Source: an uncultured Flavobacteriaceae bacterium
GTDB lineage: Bacteria > Bacteroidota > Bacteroidia > Flavobacteriales > Flavobacteriaceae
Direction: 5' to 3'
Length of the DNA stretch: 64,000 nucleotides
NCBI GenBank assembly: GCA_947504035.1
Contig: CANNGA010000004.1
Location: 1 to 64,000 of the forward strand
Position numbers and translations under genes: made by a program. Shown in pieces: positions 6,860 through 15,278 of this stretch; position 1 is the first letter of the stretch, and each line of letters begins with the position of its first letter. The notes beneath the pieces were generated by a model, which searched no databases, had not been told where the DNA came from, and was given only the letters and a program-made list of their open reading frames with translations.

Positions 6860-8800
6860 TTAATAAAATGCTTTTATTTTATGAAGTTTAGAAGTCCATA
6901 ATTTTAAAGCATCTTTATGCTTGGAGATGTTAGATTTTACTTCTTTTACTAAAGGATTATCGTCCTTTACGTTCGTAAAGAATTGTAAATTGTTTTCTAA
7001 CTGATTGATTTGACTTTTAACTTCATCTATTTTTTTACGAATAAAAATAGATTCATTATCTAAACTTCTATGATTATCATCATTAGAGTTAAGGGACTGT
7101 AACTTCGACTCAAACTTAAGCATCTCAACTTCAGTTTTATTGATATCCAATTGAGAGAATAAGGCATCTATAGCTTTATTGAAATTGCCATCAATAAAAC
7201 GTTTGTCATTAGGTACTCTGCCTAAGTTTTTCCAAGCTTCGATATAAGACTTTATCGTTTTTAAGTCGGCGTCCTTTTCTTTAGAGAGTTCTACCGTTTT
7301 TAATTCTTCTAGAAGGCTTTGCTTTTTGGTAAAGGCCTCTAATAGTTCTTTATTGGCTTCGTTACGTTTTGAATTTATACGATCGAAATAGTAATTACAA
7401 GCGGCTTTAAATTGCTTCCAGATTTTATCACTATCTTTTCTAGGAACATGACCTATTTTTTTCCAATCGTTTTGGATCTTTTTCATCAACGGTGTTGTGG
7501 CTTCAAAATCCTCACTGTCCTTATTGTCTTCAGCTATTTTAACAAGGTCTCGCTTTTTTTGTAAGTTGTTAAATTGCTCTTTCTTTAAATCTTTATAAAA
7601 AGCATTTTTTTGTCTATTAAAACGTCTAACAGCATCTTTAAACTTGGCCCAAGTGGCTTCGTTTACTTTTAAAGGGACTTTACCAATATTAAAGAAGGTT
7701 TCGCGAAGTGCTTCTATTTCTTTAATCTTTTTTTGCCAAGCATTATGGGTGCTCGTAGGGAGTGCCACAATGGTTTCAATAGCATTTATAACCTCTTGTT
7801 TCTTTTCAAGATTTTTCTCGTAAACTTTATCAATTTCTTTATAGTAAACTTGGCGTTTATCATTAATAATCTTAGTAGAAGCTTTAAAGCGTTCCCAGAT
7901 GGCTTCTCGATGTTCTTTTCCTACAGGCCCTAGCTCTTCTTTCCACATTTTGTGCAATTCCTGTAATTCTCTAAAGGCACGAATGGCGTCATCATCTTGC
8001 GCTAATTCTTCAGCTCGCGCTATAATCTGTAATTTTTTTTCTAAGTTATGCTTAAAATCAAGATCTCTTAAATCGCGATTTAAATGCAAAAAGTCATAAA
8101 AAATTTCAACGTGATGGTGGTAACTATTCCAAGCGTTATTGTATTTATCTCTAGGAATTGGCCCTGTAGTTCTCCAGCGCTCTTGAAGTGCTTTAAAATG
8201 TTTGTAGGTCGTATTAATATTTTCTTCTACACCTATTAAACCTTTAAGTTCTTCTATGATGTCTAACTTTTTTTGAAGGTTTGATTTTAAATCTTGTTCA
8301 ATAGCTTTGTGATGTGCATTTAATTTTGCCCTGTAAGTTTTAGAGGCTTCTTTAAAGCGTTTTTGAACAGGTGTTGAATAGTAAAAATCAATCTCATTAC
8401 CGCCTTCATTTAGAAAGTCGGCTTTCTTTTCGTCAAGTACAACATTAAATTTAGTATTAAATTCATGTTTTATAGTATCGACATGTTTTTTTATCGCCTG
8501 TACCTTCTCGTTAGTAATAAGCTTTTCGAATTCATTGACCAATGCCTCTAAATCCATTGTGTCATAAGCTTTAAAAGCTATGGTATGACGTTCTTTATTT
8601 CCTTCATCTTCTGCGTCTTCAGCATTAGAGGCATCAATTTCATTTATAGTAACATCGTCCACAGGTGTAGGTGTACTCTCTGTAGCGATGGTGTCTTCAG
8701 CTTTAGGAGTACTTGTGTTTTCCTCTACTGTATTCGTTTCGGTGATTTGTAAATCATCACTTTTGTTATCTGCATTGTGCAGTTCATTTAGCTCAGACAT
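6860..8800 (-). CDS. DUF349 repeat protein
   Basis: Length 646 aa, cytoplasmic (no signal peptide). Residues 1-75 are an acidic, Thr/Glu-rich disordered leader. The remainder is almost wholly helical and holds about five DUF349 repeats, recognisable by recurring W..(L/I)G.(V/I)P....D..W..F motifs: RWRTTGPIPRDKYNNAWNSY, MWKEELGPVGKEHREAIWER, TFFNIGKVPLKVNEATWAKF, DWKKIGHVPRKDSDKIWKQF and AWKNLGRVPNDKRFIDGNFN. Long coiled-coil stretches separate them. The family is very widespread in Bacteroidota; its biochemical role is unclear. It sits alone, convergent with the Crp/Fnr gene. Confidence 0.9.
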   Translation of the reverse strand: MSELNELHNADNKSDDLQITETNTVEENTSTPKAEDTIATESTPTPVDDVTINEIDASNAEDAEDEGNKERHTIAFKAYDTMDLEALVNEFEKLITNEKVQAIKKHVDTIKHEFNTKFNVVLDEKKADFLNEGGNEIDFYYSTPVQKRFKEASKTYRAKLNAHHKAIEQDLKSNLQKKLDIIEELKGLIGVEENINTTYKHFKALQERWRTTGPIPRDKYNNAWNSYHHHVEIFYDFLHLNRDLRDLDFKHNLEKKLQIIARAEELAQDDDAIRAFRELQELHKMWKEELGPVGKEHREAIWERFKASTKIINDKRQVYYKEIDKVYEKNLEKKQEVINAIETIVALPTSTHNAWQKKIKEIEALRETFFNIGKVPLKVNEATWAKFKDAVRRFNRQKNAFYKDLKKEQFNNLQKKRDLVKIAEDNKDSEDFEATTPLMKKIQNDWKKIGHVPRKDSDKIWKQFKAACNYYFDRINSKRNEANKELLEAFTKKQSLLEELKTVELSKEKDADLKTIKSYIEAWKNLGRVPNDKRFIDGNFNKAIDALFSQLDINKTEVEMLKFESKLQSLNSNDDNHRSLDNESIFIRKKIDEVKSQINQLENNLQFFTNVKDDNPLVKEVKSNISKHKDALKLWTSKLHKIKAFY

Positions 8801-8974
8801 TTAGAAAATGTTTAGGTTCGTATTCTTTACGATTTAAAGATACTAACAACTCTAGTATTTACAAAACAGTAACCTTGTTTAATTTATATTAAAATGAAAG
8901 CATTTTACAGGGGAAAAAGTGAGGAACTGTGTTTAATAGCATTAGGAATGGTAATTCACTTTGTATAAAAAGTC

Positions 8975-8982
8975 TAACTTTG
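8975..8982 (+). promoter_or_regulatory. -7 box of the truncated haemoglobin gene
   Basis: TAACTTTG fits TAnnTTTG and ends only 4 bp before the ATG at 8987, which implies a leaderless transcript. Confidence 0.5.
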
Positions 8983-8986
8983 GGGT

Positions 8987-9376
8987 ATGGAAAAACCAGA
9001 TATAAATTCTCGGGAGGCAGTGGCGCGACTGGTAAATGCTTTTTATACTAAAGTGCGACAAGATGCTGTTTTAGGACCATTTTTTAATACTACCATTACA
9101 GATTGGGAAGGGCATATGGAAACGTTAACCACCTTTTGGATGTCTAGTTTGTTTATGAAAACGCGTTACACAGGAAATCCTATAGCGGTGCATGTTGCGG
9201 TTGATAAGGCTTTTGACCATTGCATTTCAGAAACTCATTTTGGTTTATGGCTTAATTTATGGATTGAAACGATAGACGAATTATACCAAGGGGATTATGC
9301 AGAAAACGCTAAGCGTCGTGCCAGAAAAATGGCAACATTTATAAATTTAAAGGTATATGAGGCCCGAAAAGGTTAG
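8987..9376 (+). CDS. Group III truncated haemoglobin
   Basis: Length 129 aa, normal for the family. It binds haem in a 2-on-2 globin fold and in other bacteria takes part in oxygen or nitric-oxide chemistry. Visible landmarks: AFYTKVRQDAVLGPFF with the B10 Tyr20, the conserved HMETLTTFW with Trp51, YTGNP ahead of the probable proximal His69 (by alignment from memory with Campylobacter Ctb), and HFGLWLNLWIETID on helix G. AKRRARKMATFI closes the fold. It is cytoplasmic and monocistronic, convergent with the HlyIII gene. The physiological ligand cannot be inferred from sequence. Confidence 0.92.
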   Translation: MEKPDINSREAVARLVNAFYTKVRQDAVLGPFFNTTITDWEGHMETLTTFWMSSLFMKTRYTGNPIAVHVAVDKAFDHCISETHFGLWLNLWIETIDELYQGDYAENAKRRARKMATFINLKVYEARKG

Positions 9377-9431
9377 GGGAGACTCCAATGCATATAACGT
9401 TAAGAGGTATAAAGCGGATTTAAATTAGAGC

Positions 9432-10061
9432 TTATCTTATGATATGATTTAAAATCATAAAAAAATGACATAAGGCACCAACTAAAACAAAAACATGCCA
9501 AATAACATGGTTATAGGGAATTTTTTCTATGGCATAAAAAATAATACCAAAAGTATAGGCCAATCCCCCTGAAATTAGTAGTGTTATAGCCTTAGGGGAA
9601 ACTAGGGATGTTAGCGTGTTGAAATCGAATACAATAAGCCAGCCCATGGCCAAATACAATAGAGTTGAAAATGTTCCTAATTGTCCTGTAAAAAAGACTT
9701 TTAGAATAACACCAAATGCAGCTATGCCCCAAACAGTATATAAAAGTGGCCATCCTAAGCTGTCTTGTAATGTAATAAGTAGCACAGGAGTATAAGTACC
9801 TGCTATAAGAAGGTAAATACTAATATGATCGAATATTCTAAAGTAATGTTTTAAACGCTTATTTTTGGTTGCGTGGTATAATGCAGATGCTGTAAATAAG
9901 GTGATAAAAGAGAGCCCATATATACAAATACTGATAAGACTATAGTTCGATTTACCCGAGTTAGAGGAGACGAGCCAAACCAAACCAACACATCCAAAGA
10001 GCGCACCTAACGCGTGGGTATATGTATTTAGTTTTTCTTCAAGAGGCGACTGTAAACGCAT
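9432..10061 (-). CDS. Hemolysin III / PAQR-family membrane protein
   Basis: Length 209 aa with seven predicted transmembrane segments. Family signatures: EEKLNTYTHALGALFG near the N-terminus (first conserved His), SALYHATKN and RIFDHISIYLLIAGTYTP in the middle, and IWHVFVLVGALCHFFMI at the C-terminus. These Ser/Asp/His residues form the presumed zinc site of PAQR proteins. Related HlyIII/YqfA proteins are inner-membrane; the haemolysin name comes from one Bacillus homologue and need not apply here. It lies 2 bp downstream of the DUF4294 gene and is probably co-transcribed with it. Confidence 0.92.
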   Translation of the reverse strand: MRLQSPLEEKLNTYTHALGALFGCVGLVWLVSSNSGKSNYSLISICIYGLSFITLFTASALYHATKNKRLKHYFRIFDHISIYLLIAGTYTPVLLITLQDSLGWPLLYTVWGIAAFGVILKVFFTGQLGTFSTLLYLAMGWLIVFDFNTLTSLVSPKAITLLISGGLAYTFGIIFYAIEKIPYNHVIWHVFVLVGALCHFFMILNHIIR

Positions 10062-10063
10062 GT

Positions 10064-10747
10064 TTAGGGGGCTTCCTTCTTTTTATTGTAAACCCACTTA
10101 TCTGTTAAGTCAAAGAAGTTTATGTCTAAGGCAGAGCGTTGGTATTTTAAGGCACCGCTTCTAAAGTTCCTTTGTAAAACATCTTCAATAAGATAATCTT
10201 CTTCGACGTTCCAAGGGTCAAATTCTTGTTTTAAGGAGATGTCAAACATAGAAGCCGTAGTATTGTACCAAAATGCACGCCATCCATTTCTTAGTTCTTT
10301 CACCAGATCGAATGTTGTTCTGCCTGTTTGCCGGTGTATTAATTTTACAAGTATTTGCCCTTCTGTACGTGTTAATTTTTTTAATTCATCAGAAAACTCA
10401 CCTTCAATATATTTTTGAACACTTTTTGTATGCCGTTTTCTATGGCGTTCTTTAGTTATACTTTTTAATTCTGTCGTTAAAGAGTCTAAGCGTTCTGCTG
10501 CTAATTTAGCATAAGGGTATACTTTTAAAGTTTTACGTCGTAGAATTAAATACCGTATGCGTTCTTTTTTATTGTCGAACTTGAGTCGGTGTAATAACAT
10601 TACTTCATCTAAGTCAATAGACGTTTTAGGAATAGAGTCCCCCTGAATGAAAAGATAGATTACCCTTGTTGAATCTTTTTCAATTTCGCCTTCTTGTGCA
10701 AACATGAGGAAGGGTAATAGAATGAATATGTATTTTATGTAGTTCAT
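10064..10747 (-). CDS. DUF4294 protein, secreted
   Basis: Length 227 aa. The signal peptide is MNYIKYIFILLPFLMFAQ. The mature part matches the Bacteroidota DUF4294 family: DEVMLLHRLKFDNKKERIRYLILRRK is cut short here, then VYPYAKLAAERL, KKLTRTEGQILVKLIHRQTG, and LVKELRNGWRAFWYNTTASMF. The many Arg/Lys pairs in the middle (KERHRKRHTKS) are typical. Likely periplasmic; function unknown. It is divergent from the M42 peptidase gene and 2 bp upstream of the HlyIII gene on the same strand. Confidence 0.88.
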   Translation of the reverse strand: MNYIKYIFILLPFLMFAQEGEIEKDSTRVIYLFIQGDSIPKTSIDLDEVMLLHRLKFDNKKERIRYLILRRKTLKVYPYAKLAAERLDSLTTELKSITKERHRKRHTKSVQKYIEGEFSDELKKLTRTEGQILVKLIHRQTGRTTFDLVKELRNGWRAFWYNTTASMFDISLKQEFDPWNVEEDYLIEDVLQRNFRSGALKYQRSALDINFFDLTDKWVYNKKKEAP

Positions 10748-10848
10748 TTCAAAGGGTCTTAAAACAGCAATAGTACCAAAATTAATAATTTACATCCAGT
10801 TATTCGGTTAACATTAATATTATTATTTTAGTGCAAAATATTCAAAAC

Positions 10849-11940
10849 ATGACGAAACAAAGTATTTTAAACGAAAAATCTTTAGAATTTTTAGAAAAAT
10901 ATTTAAATAATGCCGCACCTACAGGCTATGAATGGGAAGGACAAAAGATCTGGATGGACTATTTAAAGCCCTATGTAGACGAATTTATAACAGACACTTA
11001 TGGTACTGCGGTAGGTGTAATTAACCCCGATGCAAAGTATAAAGTAGTGATAGAAGGCCATGCCGATGAAATTTCATGGTATGTAAACTATATAAGCGAT
11101 AATGGTCTTATTTACGTGATTAGAAATGGCGGAAGTGACCACCAAATCGCACCAAGTAAAGTCGTTAACATTCATACTAAAAATGGTATTGTAAAAGGCG
11201 TTTTTGGTTGGCCTGCTATTCATACAAGGAATAGAGCAAAAGAAGAACCACCAAAGCCAGACAATATATTTATTGATTGTGGTTGTGCGACCAAAGAAGA
11301 GGTAGAAGCTTTAGGTGTACATGTGGGCTGTGTGATTACTTATCCAGATGAATTTCATATTTTAAATGGTGACAAATTTGTATGCCGTGCTATAGATAAC
11401 CGTATGGGAGGCTTTATGATTGCCGAAGTAGCACGTTTACTTAAGGAAAATAAAAAGGAATTGCCTTTTGGATTGTATGTTACTAATGCTGTACAAGAAG
11501 AGATTGGTTTACGTGGTGCTGAAATGATTACGCAAACTATAAAACCTAATGTTGCTATTGTAACCGATGTGACTCATGATACTACTACGCCTATGATTGA
11601 AAAGAAGAAAGAAGGGCATTTAGAGATGGGAAAAGGACCAGTAGTAGCTTATGCACCAGCAGTACAACAAAAATTAAGAGATTTAATTACAGCTACAGCA
11701 GAAGACAAAGAGATTCCTTTTCAACGCTCTGCACTGTCTAGAGCAACAGGAACAGATACCGATGCTTTTGCATACAGCAATGGAGGGGTAGCTTCTGCAT
11801 TAATTTCATTACCATTACGTTATATGCATACCACTGTAGAAATGGTACATCAACAAGATGTGGAAAATGTTATTAGGTTGATTTATGAATCGCTATTAAA
11901 AATCAAAGCAGGAGAAACGTTTAGTTATTTCGAATCTTAA
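10849..11940 (+). CDS. M42-family metallopeptidase (glutamyl aminopeptidase-like)
   Basis: Length 363 aa from ATG 10849; a GTG 18 bp upstream is possible but less likely. M42 enzymes are large tetrahedral cytoplasmic aminopeptidases with two metal ions. The ligands and catalytic residues are all in place: GHADE (His71, with Asp73), AIDNRMGGF (bridging Asp183), QEEIGLRGA (catalytic Glu217, ligand Glu218), VTDVTHD (Asp240) and RYMHTTVE (His327). It is the last chromosomal gene before the tRNA-Arg that hosts the island and has its own promoter region, divergent from the DUF4294 gene. Confidence 0.95.
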   Translation: MTKQSILNEKSLEFLEKYLNNAAPTGYEWEGQKIWMDYLKPYVDEFITDTYGTAVGVINPDAKYKVVIEGHADEISWYVNYISDNGLIYVIRNGGSDHQIAPSKVVNIHTKNGIVKGVFGWPAIHTRNRAKEEPPKPDNIFIDCGCATKEEVEALGVHVGCVITYPDEFHILNGDKFVCRAIDNRMGGFMIAEVARLLKENKKELPFGLYVTNAVQEEIGLRGAEMITQTIKPNVAIVTDVTHDTTTPMIEKKKEGHLEMGKGPVVAYAPAVQQKLRDLITATAEDKEIPFQRSALSRATGTDTDAFAYSNGGVASALISLPLRYMHTTVEMVHQQDVENVIRLIYESLLKIKAGETFSYFES

Positions 11941-11967
11941 ATTTTTATTGAAATTATAAAAAATAGC

Positions 11968-11997
11968 TTGTTTTATAATTAAGATATATTATATTTG
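11968..11997 (+). promoter_or_regulatory. Consensus Bacteroidota promoter of tRNA-Arg
   Basis: TTG at 11968-11970 lies exactly 19 bp from TATATTTG at 11990-11997, a full match to the TTG-N19-TAnnTTTG promoter of this phylum. It is 43 bp upstream of the tRNA. Confidence 0.8.
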
Positions 11998-12040
11998 CAC
12001 CGCTTTAAGCATTATATTTGAAGCATTGTTTAAATATAAT

Positions 12041-12114
12041 GGGCTCTTAGCTCAGCTGGATAGAGCACCTCCCTTCTAAGGAGGCGGTCGAAGGTTCGAA
12101 TCCTTCAGGGCTCA
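12041..12114 (+). tRNA. tRNA-Arg(TCT)
   Basis: The 74-nt cloverleaf can be drawn by eye: acceptor GGGCTCT/AGGGCTC (G-T pairs included), D stem GCTC/GAGC, anticodon stem CCTCC/GGAGG with loop CTTCTAA (anticodon TCT, reading AGA), T stem GAAGG/CCTTC with loop TTCGAAT, discriminator A. CCA is not encoded. Its 3' 14 nt form most of the island's attachment core, so integration preserved the gene. The serine recombinase reads antisense through it up to 12047. Confidence 0.96.
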
Positions 12115-13681
12115 CTAAAGCGGATTTTTTATCAAACTGGATAAAATTTCCGCTTTTTTTATTCCCTATATTACTCGTCATTTCTGGGATTAGCGAGAAA
12201 AATGAATTTACTCTAGTGGTTCGAACTTGGTCTAATTCGTGATTATAGAAGATTCCGTCAGGAAATAGCATTTGCTGAAAAACTTTTTTATTCTCCAAAG
12301 TAGAAGATTCCCATAACGGTAAGACATTGGTAGATGTTTTGGTAACAAAATTGATTACTTTTTTGAGGTTCGAACTGTATCCACTTGTTTTTTCAACTTC
12401 TTGTTCAATTTCAAAATATTCTTTTTTGTATTTAGAACTGTATTTATCATAAAGCTGTCTATCTATTTCGCCAATAACAAATCGTTCTTCGATATTCTCT
12501 AATTTCTTTTTAAGTGTATTTAGGTTGGTTTTTAAAATCTTTTCATTCTCTGTTTTTGACTTAAAAAACACACCCATTTGTTCTTCTAGTTGAACCTTGA
12601 TAATTTCTAGTTCTTCTTTTTCAATCTTAAAAGAAGCAAGTGCTTTATTAAACAATTCGTGCATTGCTTTGGCACTACGATTTACTTTACATCCTTTTGT
12701 GCGACACTTGTAGTAATATAGATTTTTATTTTTCACTAAATAACCCGTCATTCCTTTTCCACATTTTTCACATTTTGTAAAAATTTTTAAGGGTAGGTTA
12801 TCGTTGTCTTTATTATGTACAAATCCGTGTATGCGTTTTTCTTTTCTAATATTATGAACTTTTAAAAAAAGTTCTTTAGAAATCATAGCTTCATGATTTC
12901 CTTGAATTACTTGGTCTGGAATCATTTTACTTGTGATTAACCCACAATAGAAAGGATTTGAAAATAAATCGTTTAAACGTTTCTCTGATAGGTTAATTCC
13001 CATCTTTTTTAAACGTCTTACAATTTCTACGTTTGGTAATTGGCTGTAAGCTTTCCATTCAAAAGCCTTTTTTAGCAGTTTTCCTTCTTCATTAACCACT
13101 AATTTACGTTCTGTAGCTTTTCCTTTATTTAAGTCCTCATACCCTCTAGGAACAGCCCAAACCCAATATCCTTTTAAGAGTAGTTCTTTCATTCCTGTAA
13201 CGGTTTTATCTCTTCTTAATTCATTATCCATTTGTCCGAAGAGGAAAAATATTTTTTGCTGAAAAGAACCAGACGGAGTAGTTGGGTCAAGTTCTTGTGT
13301 AATTGCTAATGTAATAACACCATACTTTTTAAGTAGTTCTTCAGCAATTGATGCTCCATTAATCCCCGAACGTGAAAATCGTTCGTAAGAATACACAATA
13401 ATATAGTTGATGTTTTTAGAGCGTTTTACAAACTTTAATAATTGATTAAACTCTTTTCTGTCATCTGTTTTTGCAGATTCGTATGTACCGCCAAAATATC
13501 CAACAACATTTAGGTTTCGTCTTTGTGCATATAAATCACAATGCTTTTTTTGAGAAGCTAAACTGGTATTATCCTCTTGATCGCTGGAGGAAACCCGAGT
13601 ATAAATAACAGCATTATTACCTTCTTGAAATTTTTTGGGAGCTTTGGGAGCGAATTGTTTGAAAAGAGTTAAGTTATCCAT
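12047..13681 (-). CDS. Large serine recombinase of the island
   Basis: Length 544 aa. Residues 22-160 are the resolvase catalytic domain (AVIYTRVSSSDQ with probable nucleophile Ser31; YERFSRSG with Arg101 and Arg104). A recombinase domain follows (residues about 175-290, RRLKKMGINLSEKRLNDLFSNP truncated here to key residues LSEKRLNDLF), then a zinc ribbon (Cys304, Cys307, Cys326, Cys331) and a coiled coil (about 350-430). Such proteins insert circular DNA at attB by serine-linked strand exchange. Residues 523-527 (VSPEG) are encoded by the att core, and residues 528-544 (starting FEPSTASLEG) are tRNA antisense. The C-terminus is therefore supplied by the integration site. A 65-aa gene lies 66 bp upstream. 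Confidence 0.93.
   Translation of the reverse strand: MDNLTLFKQFAPKAPKKFQEGNNAVIYTRVSSSDQEDNTSLASQKKHCDLYAQRRNLNVVGYFGGTYESAKTDDRKEFNQLLKFVKRSKNINYIIVYSYERFSRSGINGASIAEELLKKYGVITLAITQELDPTTPSGSFQQKIFFLFGQMDNELRRDKTVTGMKELLLKGYWVWAVPRGYEDLNKGKATERKLVVNEEGKLLKKAFEWKAYSQLPNVEIVRRLKKMGINLSEKRLNDLFSNPFYCGLITSKMIPDQVIQGNHEAMISKELFLKVHNIRKEKRIHGFVHNKDNDNLPLKIFTKCEKCGKGMTGYLVKNKNLYYYKCRTKGCKVNRSAKAMHELFNKALASFKIEKEELEIIKVQLEEQMGVFFKSKTENEKILKTNLNTLKKKLENIEERFVIGEIDRQLYDKYSSKYKKEYFEIEQEVEKTSGYSSNLKKVINFVTKTSTNVLPLWESSTLENKKVFQQMLFPDGIFYNHELDQVRTTRVNSFFSLIPEMTSNIGNKKSGNFIQFDKKSALVSPEGFEPSTASLEGRCSIQLS
12101..12115 (+). repeat. Left att core (3' end of tRNA-Arg)
   Basis: TCCTTCAGGGCTCAC occurs here and again at 31409-31423, in direct orientation. 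The first 14 bases are the 3' end of the tRNA. This marks the island's left boundary. Confidence 0.85.
12117..12160 (+). terminator. Island-borne terminator serving tRNA-Arg
   Basis: A 17-bp stem with two mismatches (AAAGCGGATTTTTTATC with GATAAAATTTCCGCTTT) is followed by T. It starts 2 bp after the att core and lies inside the 3' coding end of the recombinase on the other strand. Confidence 0.7.
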
Positions 13682-13747
13682 GGTTTTAAGTGTTGAATAT
13701 CAATAACAAAGATATAGGTATTGGTAAGTTTTGTGTAAAAACCAATG

Positions 13748-13945
13748 TTAAATAATATTTTGATCTTGTACATTGATAGCTTCTAATACGAGTAAAGAAA
13801 AGGTTTCAGCGTTTTTAATAAGCTGATTATATCCTTCAGGAGATATGTTTCTATACTTAGGAATTTGACGTATTTTTTCTATAGGTAATCGTTTCTTAAC
13901 CCTCTGAGTAGCTTGTTCTATATTTTCCTTATTAATATGTTGCAT
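13748..13945 (-). CDS. Small hypothetical protein upstream of the recombinase
   Basis: Length 65 aa, starting MQHINKENIEQATQRVKKRL and ending in EAINVQDQNII. It is highly charged and predicted helical, with a YRNISPEGYNQLIKNAETFS segment. No signal peptide or membrane segment. It precedes the recombinase by 66 bp on the same strand and could act as an accessory factor or directionality partner. That role is inferred from position only; I do not recognise a named family. Confidence 0.5.
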   Translation of the reverse strand: MQHINKENIEQATQRVKKRLPIEKIRQIPKYRNISPEGYNQLIKNAETFSLLVLEAINVQDQNII

Positions 13946-14488
13946 AGGTTCATAAATAGAAGCACGTTCTTTACTTCTTTTTATAAACTTATAGCTTTGG
14001 TAGGCTGTAATTTACTAACAAATAAAATCGTCTTTATTTGTCGTTAATTGTCTGATTTTATTATAATAGCGTCAGGGATTTACATCTGGAATTTTAAATT
14101 TTAAGGGGTTTGTAATAAATGAAGCTTTTATCATTTTTCGGGACAACGAAAAACGAGCAGGATATAAGTAGTTCTAATTTGAAAATTGTTGCTTTTTTCG
14201 TTTAACTGTCTGTACACTCAAACACAAAAACTTCCAAAAGAACTGCTAGATATCCTTATGGAACTTGTAAAGACTATACAAGTTTTAGAAAATAATAAGG
14301 TATCTACTTCCTTGAAAATACGAGTATTTTACTACGTCGTATACACACCTAATTATCTCCTAAAAGTCTTGACAAATTCCACTTCATTCATTTTGTTATG
14401 AATGGAAAACCAAACTAATACCCCCCTTAAAATTATTTTTAAAAAAACACAACTTATTTTTTACTGGTGAATAACAATATCACATTAT

Positions 14489-14676
14489 AACTAGTTAGCT
14501 AGTTGTACTACTGTATAGTAAGCCATACTTTCATCTGTTTGCACGATTTACTAGTTAACTAGTAGGACTCTCAGCTATAAATATTTCTGTATAGCCAGTC
14601 ATACAGATGTTTGAGTGGATGACTAGCTAGCTGACTAAACGGCTAACTGTATCGCCGTATGTCTGGCTATACGGCG
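14489..14676. repeat. Cluster of short palindromes and hairpins
   Basis: Within 190 bp lie AACTAGTTAGCTAGTT (14489-14504, near-palindrome), ACTAGTTAACTAGT (14550-14563, perfect), CTGTAT...ATACAG (14587-14606), AGCTAGCT (14625-14632), and CGCCGTAT...ATACGGCG (14653-14676, perfect 8-bp stem, 8-nt loop). GTATAGCCAGTCATAC and GTATGTCTGGCTATAC are inverted copies of each other with one mismatch. No open frame explains this. It may be a replication, partition or transfer control region of the mobile element. The surrounding gap 13946-15278 has no gene I can support. Confidence 0.55.
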
Positions 14677-14892
14677 TTACGGCAATACATCAAGAAAAAC
14701 AGCTCTTTCGTTCCATTTCTCTTAACGATTTCATTTAGTTGTACCTAATGGCTTTGGGTGTCTTGTTTTATCTCTGAATATCATAGTGTTATTGTCATTT
14801 ATCCATTTTTAATTTGTAGTGAGCAGTTTTAGGGTAGGTGATATCGCATCATTACATTAAAATCCATTAGAAAACTGTTCAGCGGAACAGAG

Positions 14893-14947
14893 CAAGTTGT
14901 GTAATGAGTGCCTCAAAAATGCTTTTGTGCCTCTCATTACAAACTTG
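14893..14947. other. oriT-like long inverted repeat
   Basis: CAAGTTGTGTAATGAG (14893-14908) and CTCATTACAAACTTG (14933-14947) are inverted copies with one extra base, separated by 24 nt. Inverted repeats of this size next to mobilisation genes often mark origins of transfer in Bacteroidota elements. No relaxase is present in the window, so the role is inferred. Confidence 0.4.
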
Positions 14948-15278
14948 TCCTACGGAGTTTAAAATCCCTCCGAAGTCGAGGATTTTTGAATATATATTGG
15001 TTTTTTGAAATAAGAGCGAAGATATTTTCGCACGAAAAATTCATTATAATTAAAATAAAAACCTAAATGGTTATTATTTTAGACAGAAAAAGTATTAAAG
15101 AAAGACATTTTTCTAGCTATATAAAGATGATTATTAATAGTGAAAAAGTATCAAAAAATAGAAAAATGATTACTATAATTTAAAATTAGTAAGAATATGC
15201 AGGCTTACCAAACTTAAAAACACGCATAATGTATTCGATTCGAAAAGGTTTAGAAAATGAATAAAAATATATTAATTC

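Noticed and set aside
14186-14401. 71-codon open frame in the island's gene-poor region
   Set aside because: No family resemblance, no Bacteroidota promoter and poor start context; it lies in a region that otherwise looks non-coding.
15067-15183. 38-codon open frame starting MVIILDRKSIKERHF
   Set aside because: Too short, very AT-rich and without any similarity I recognise.
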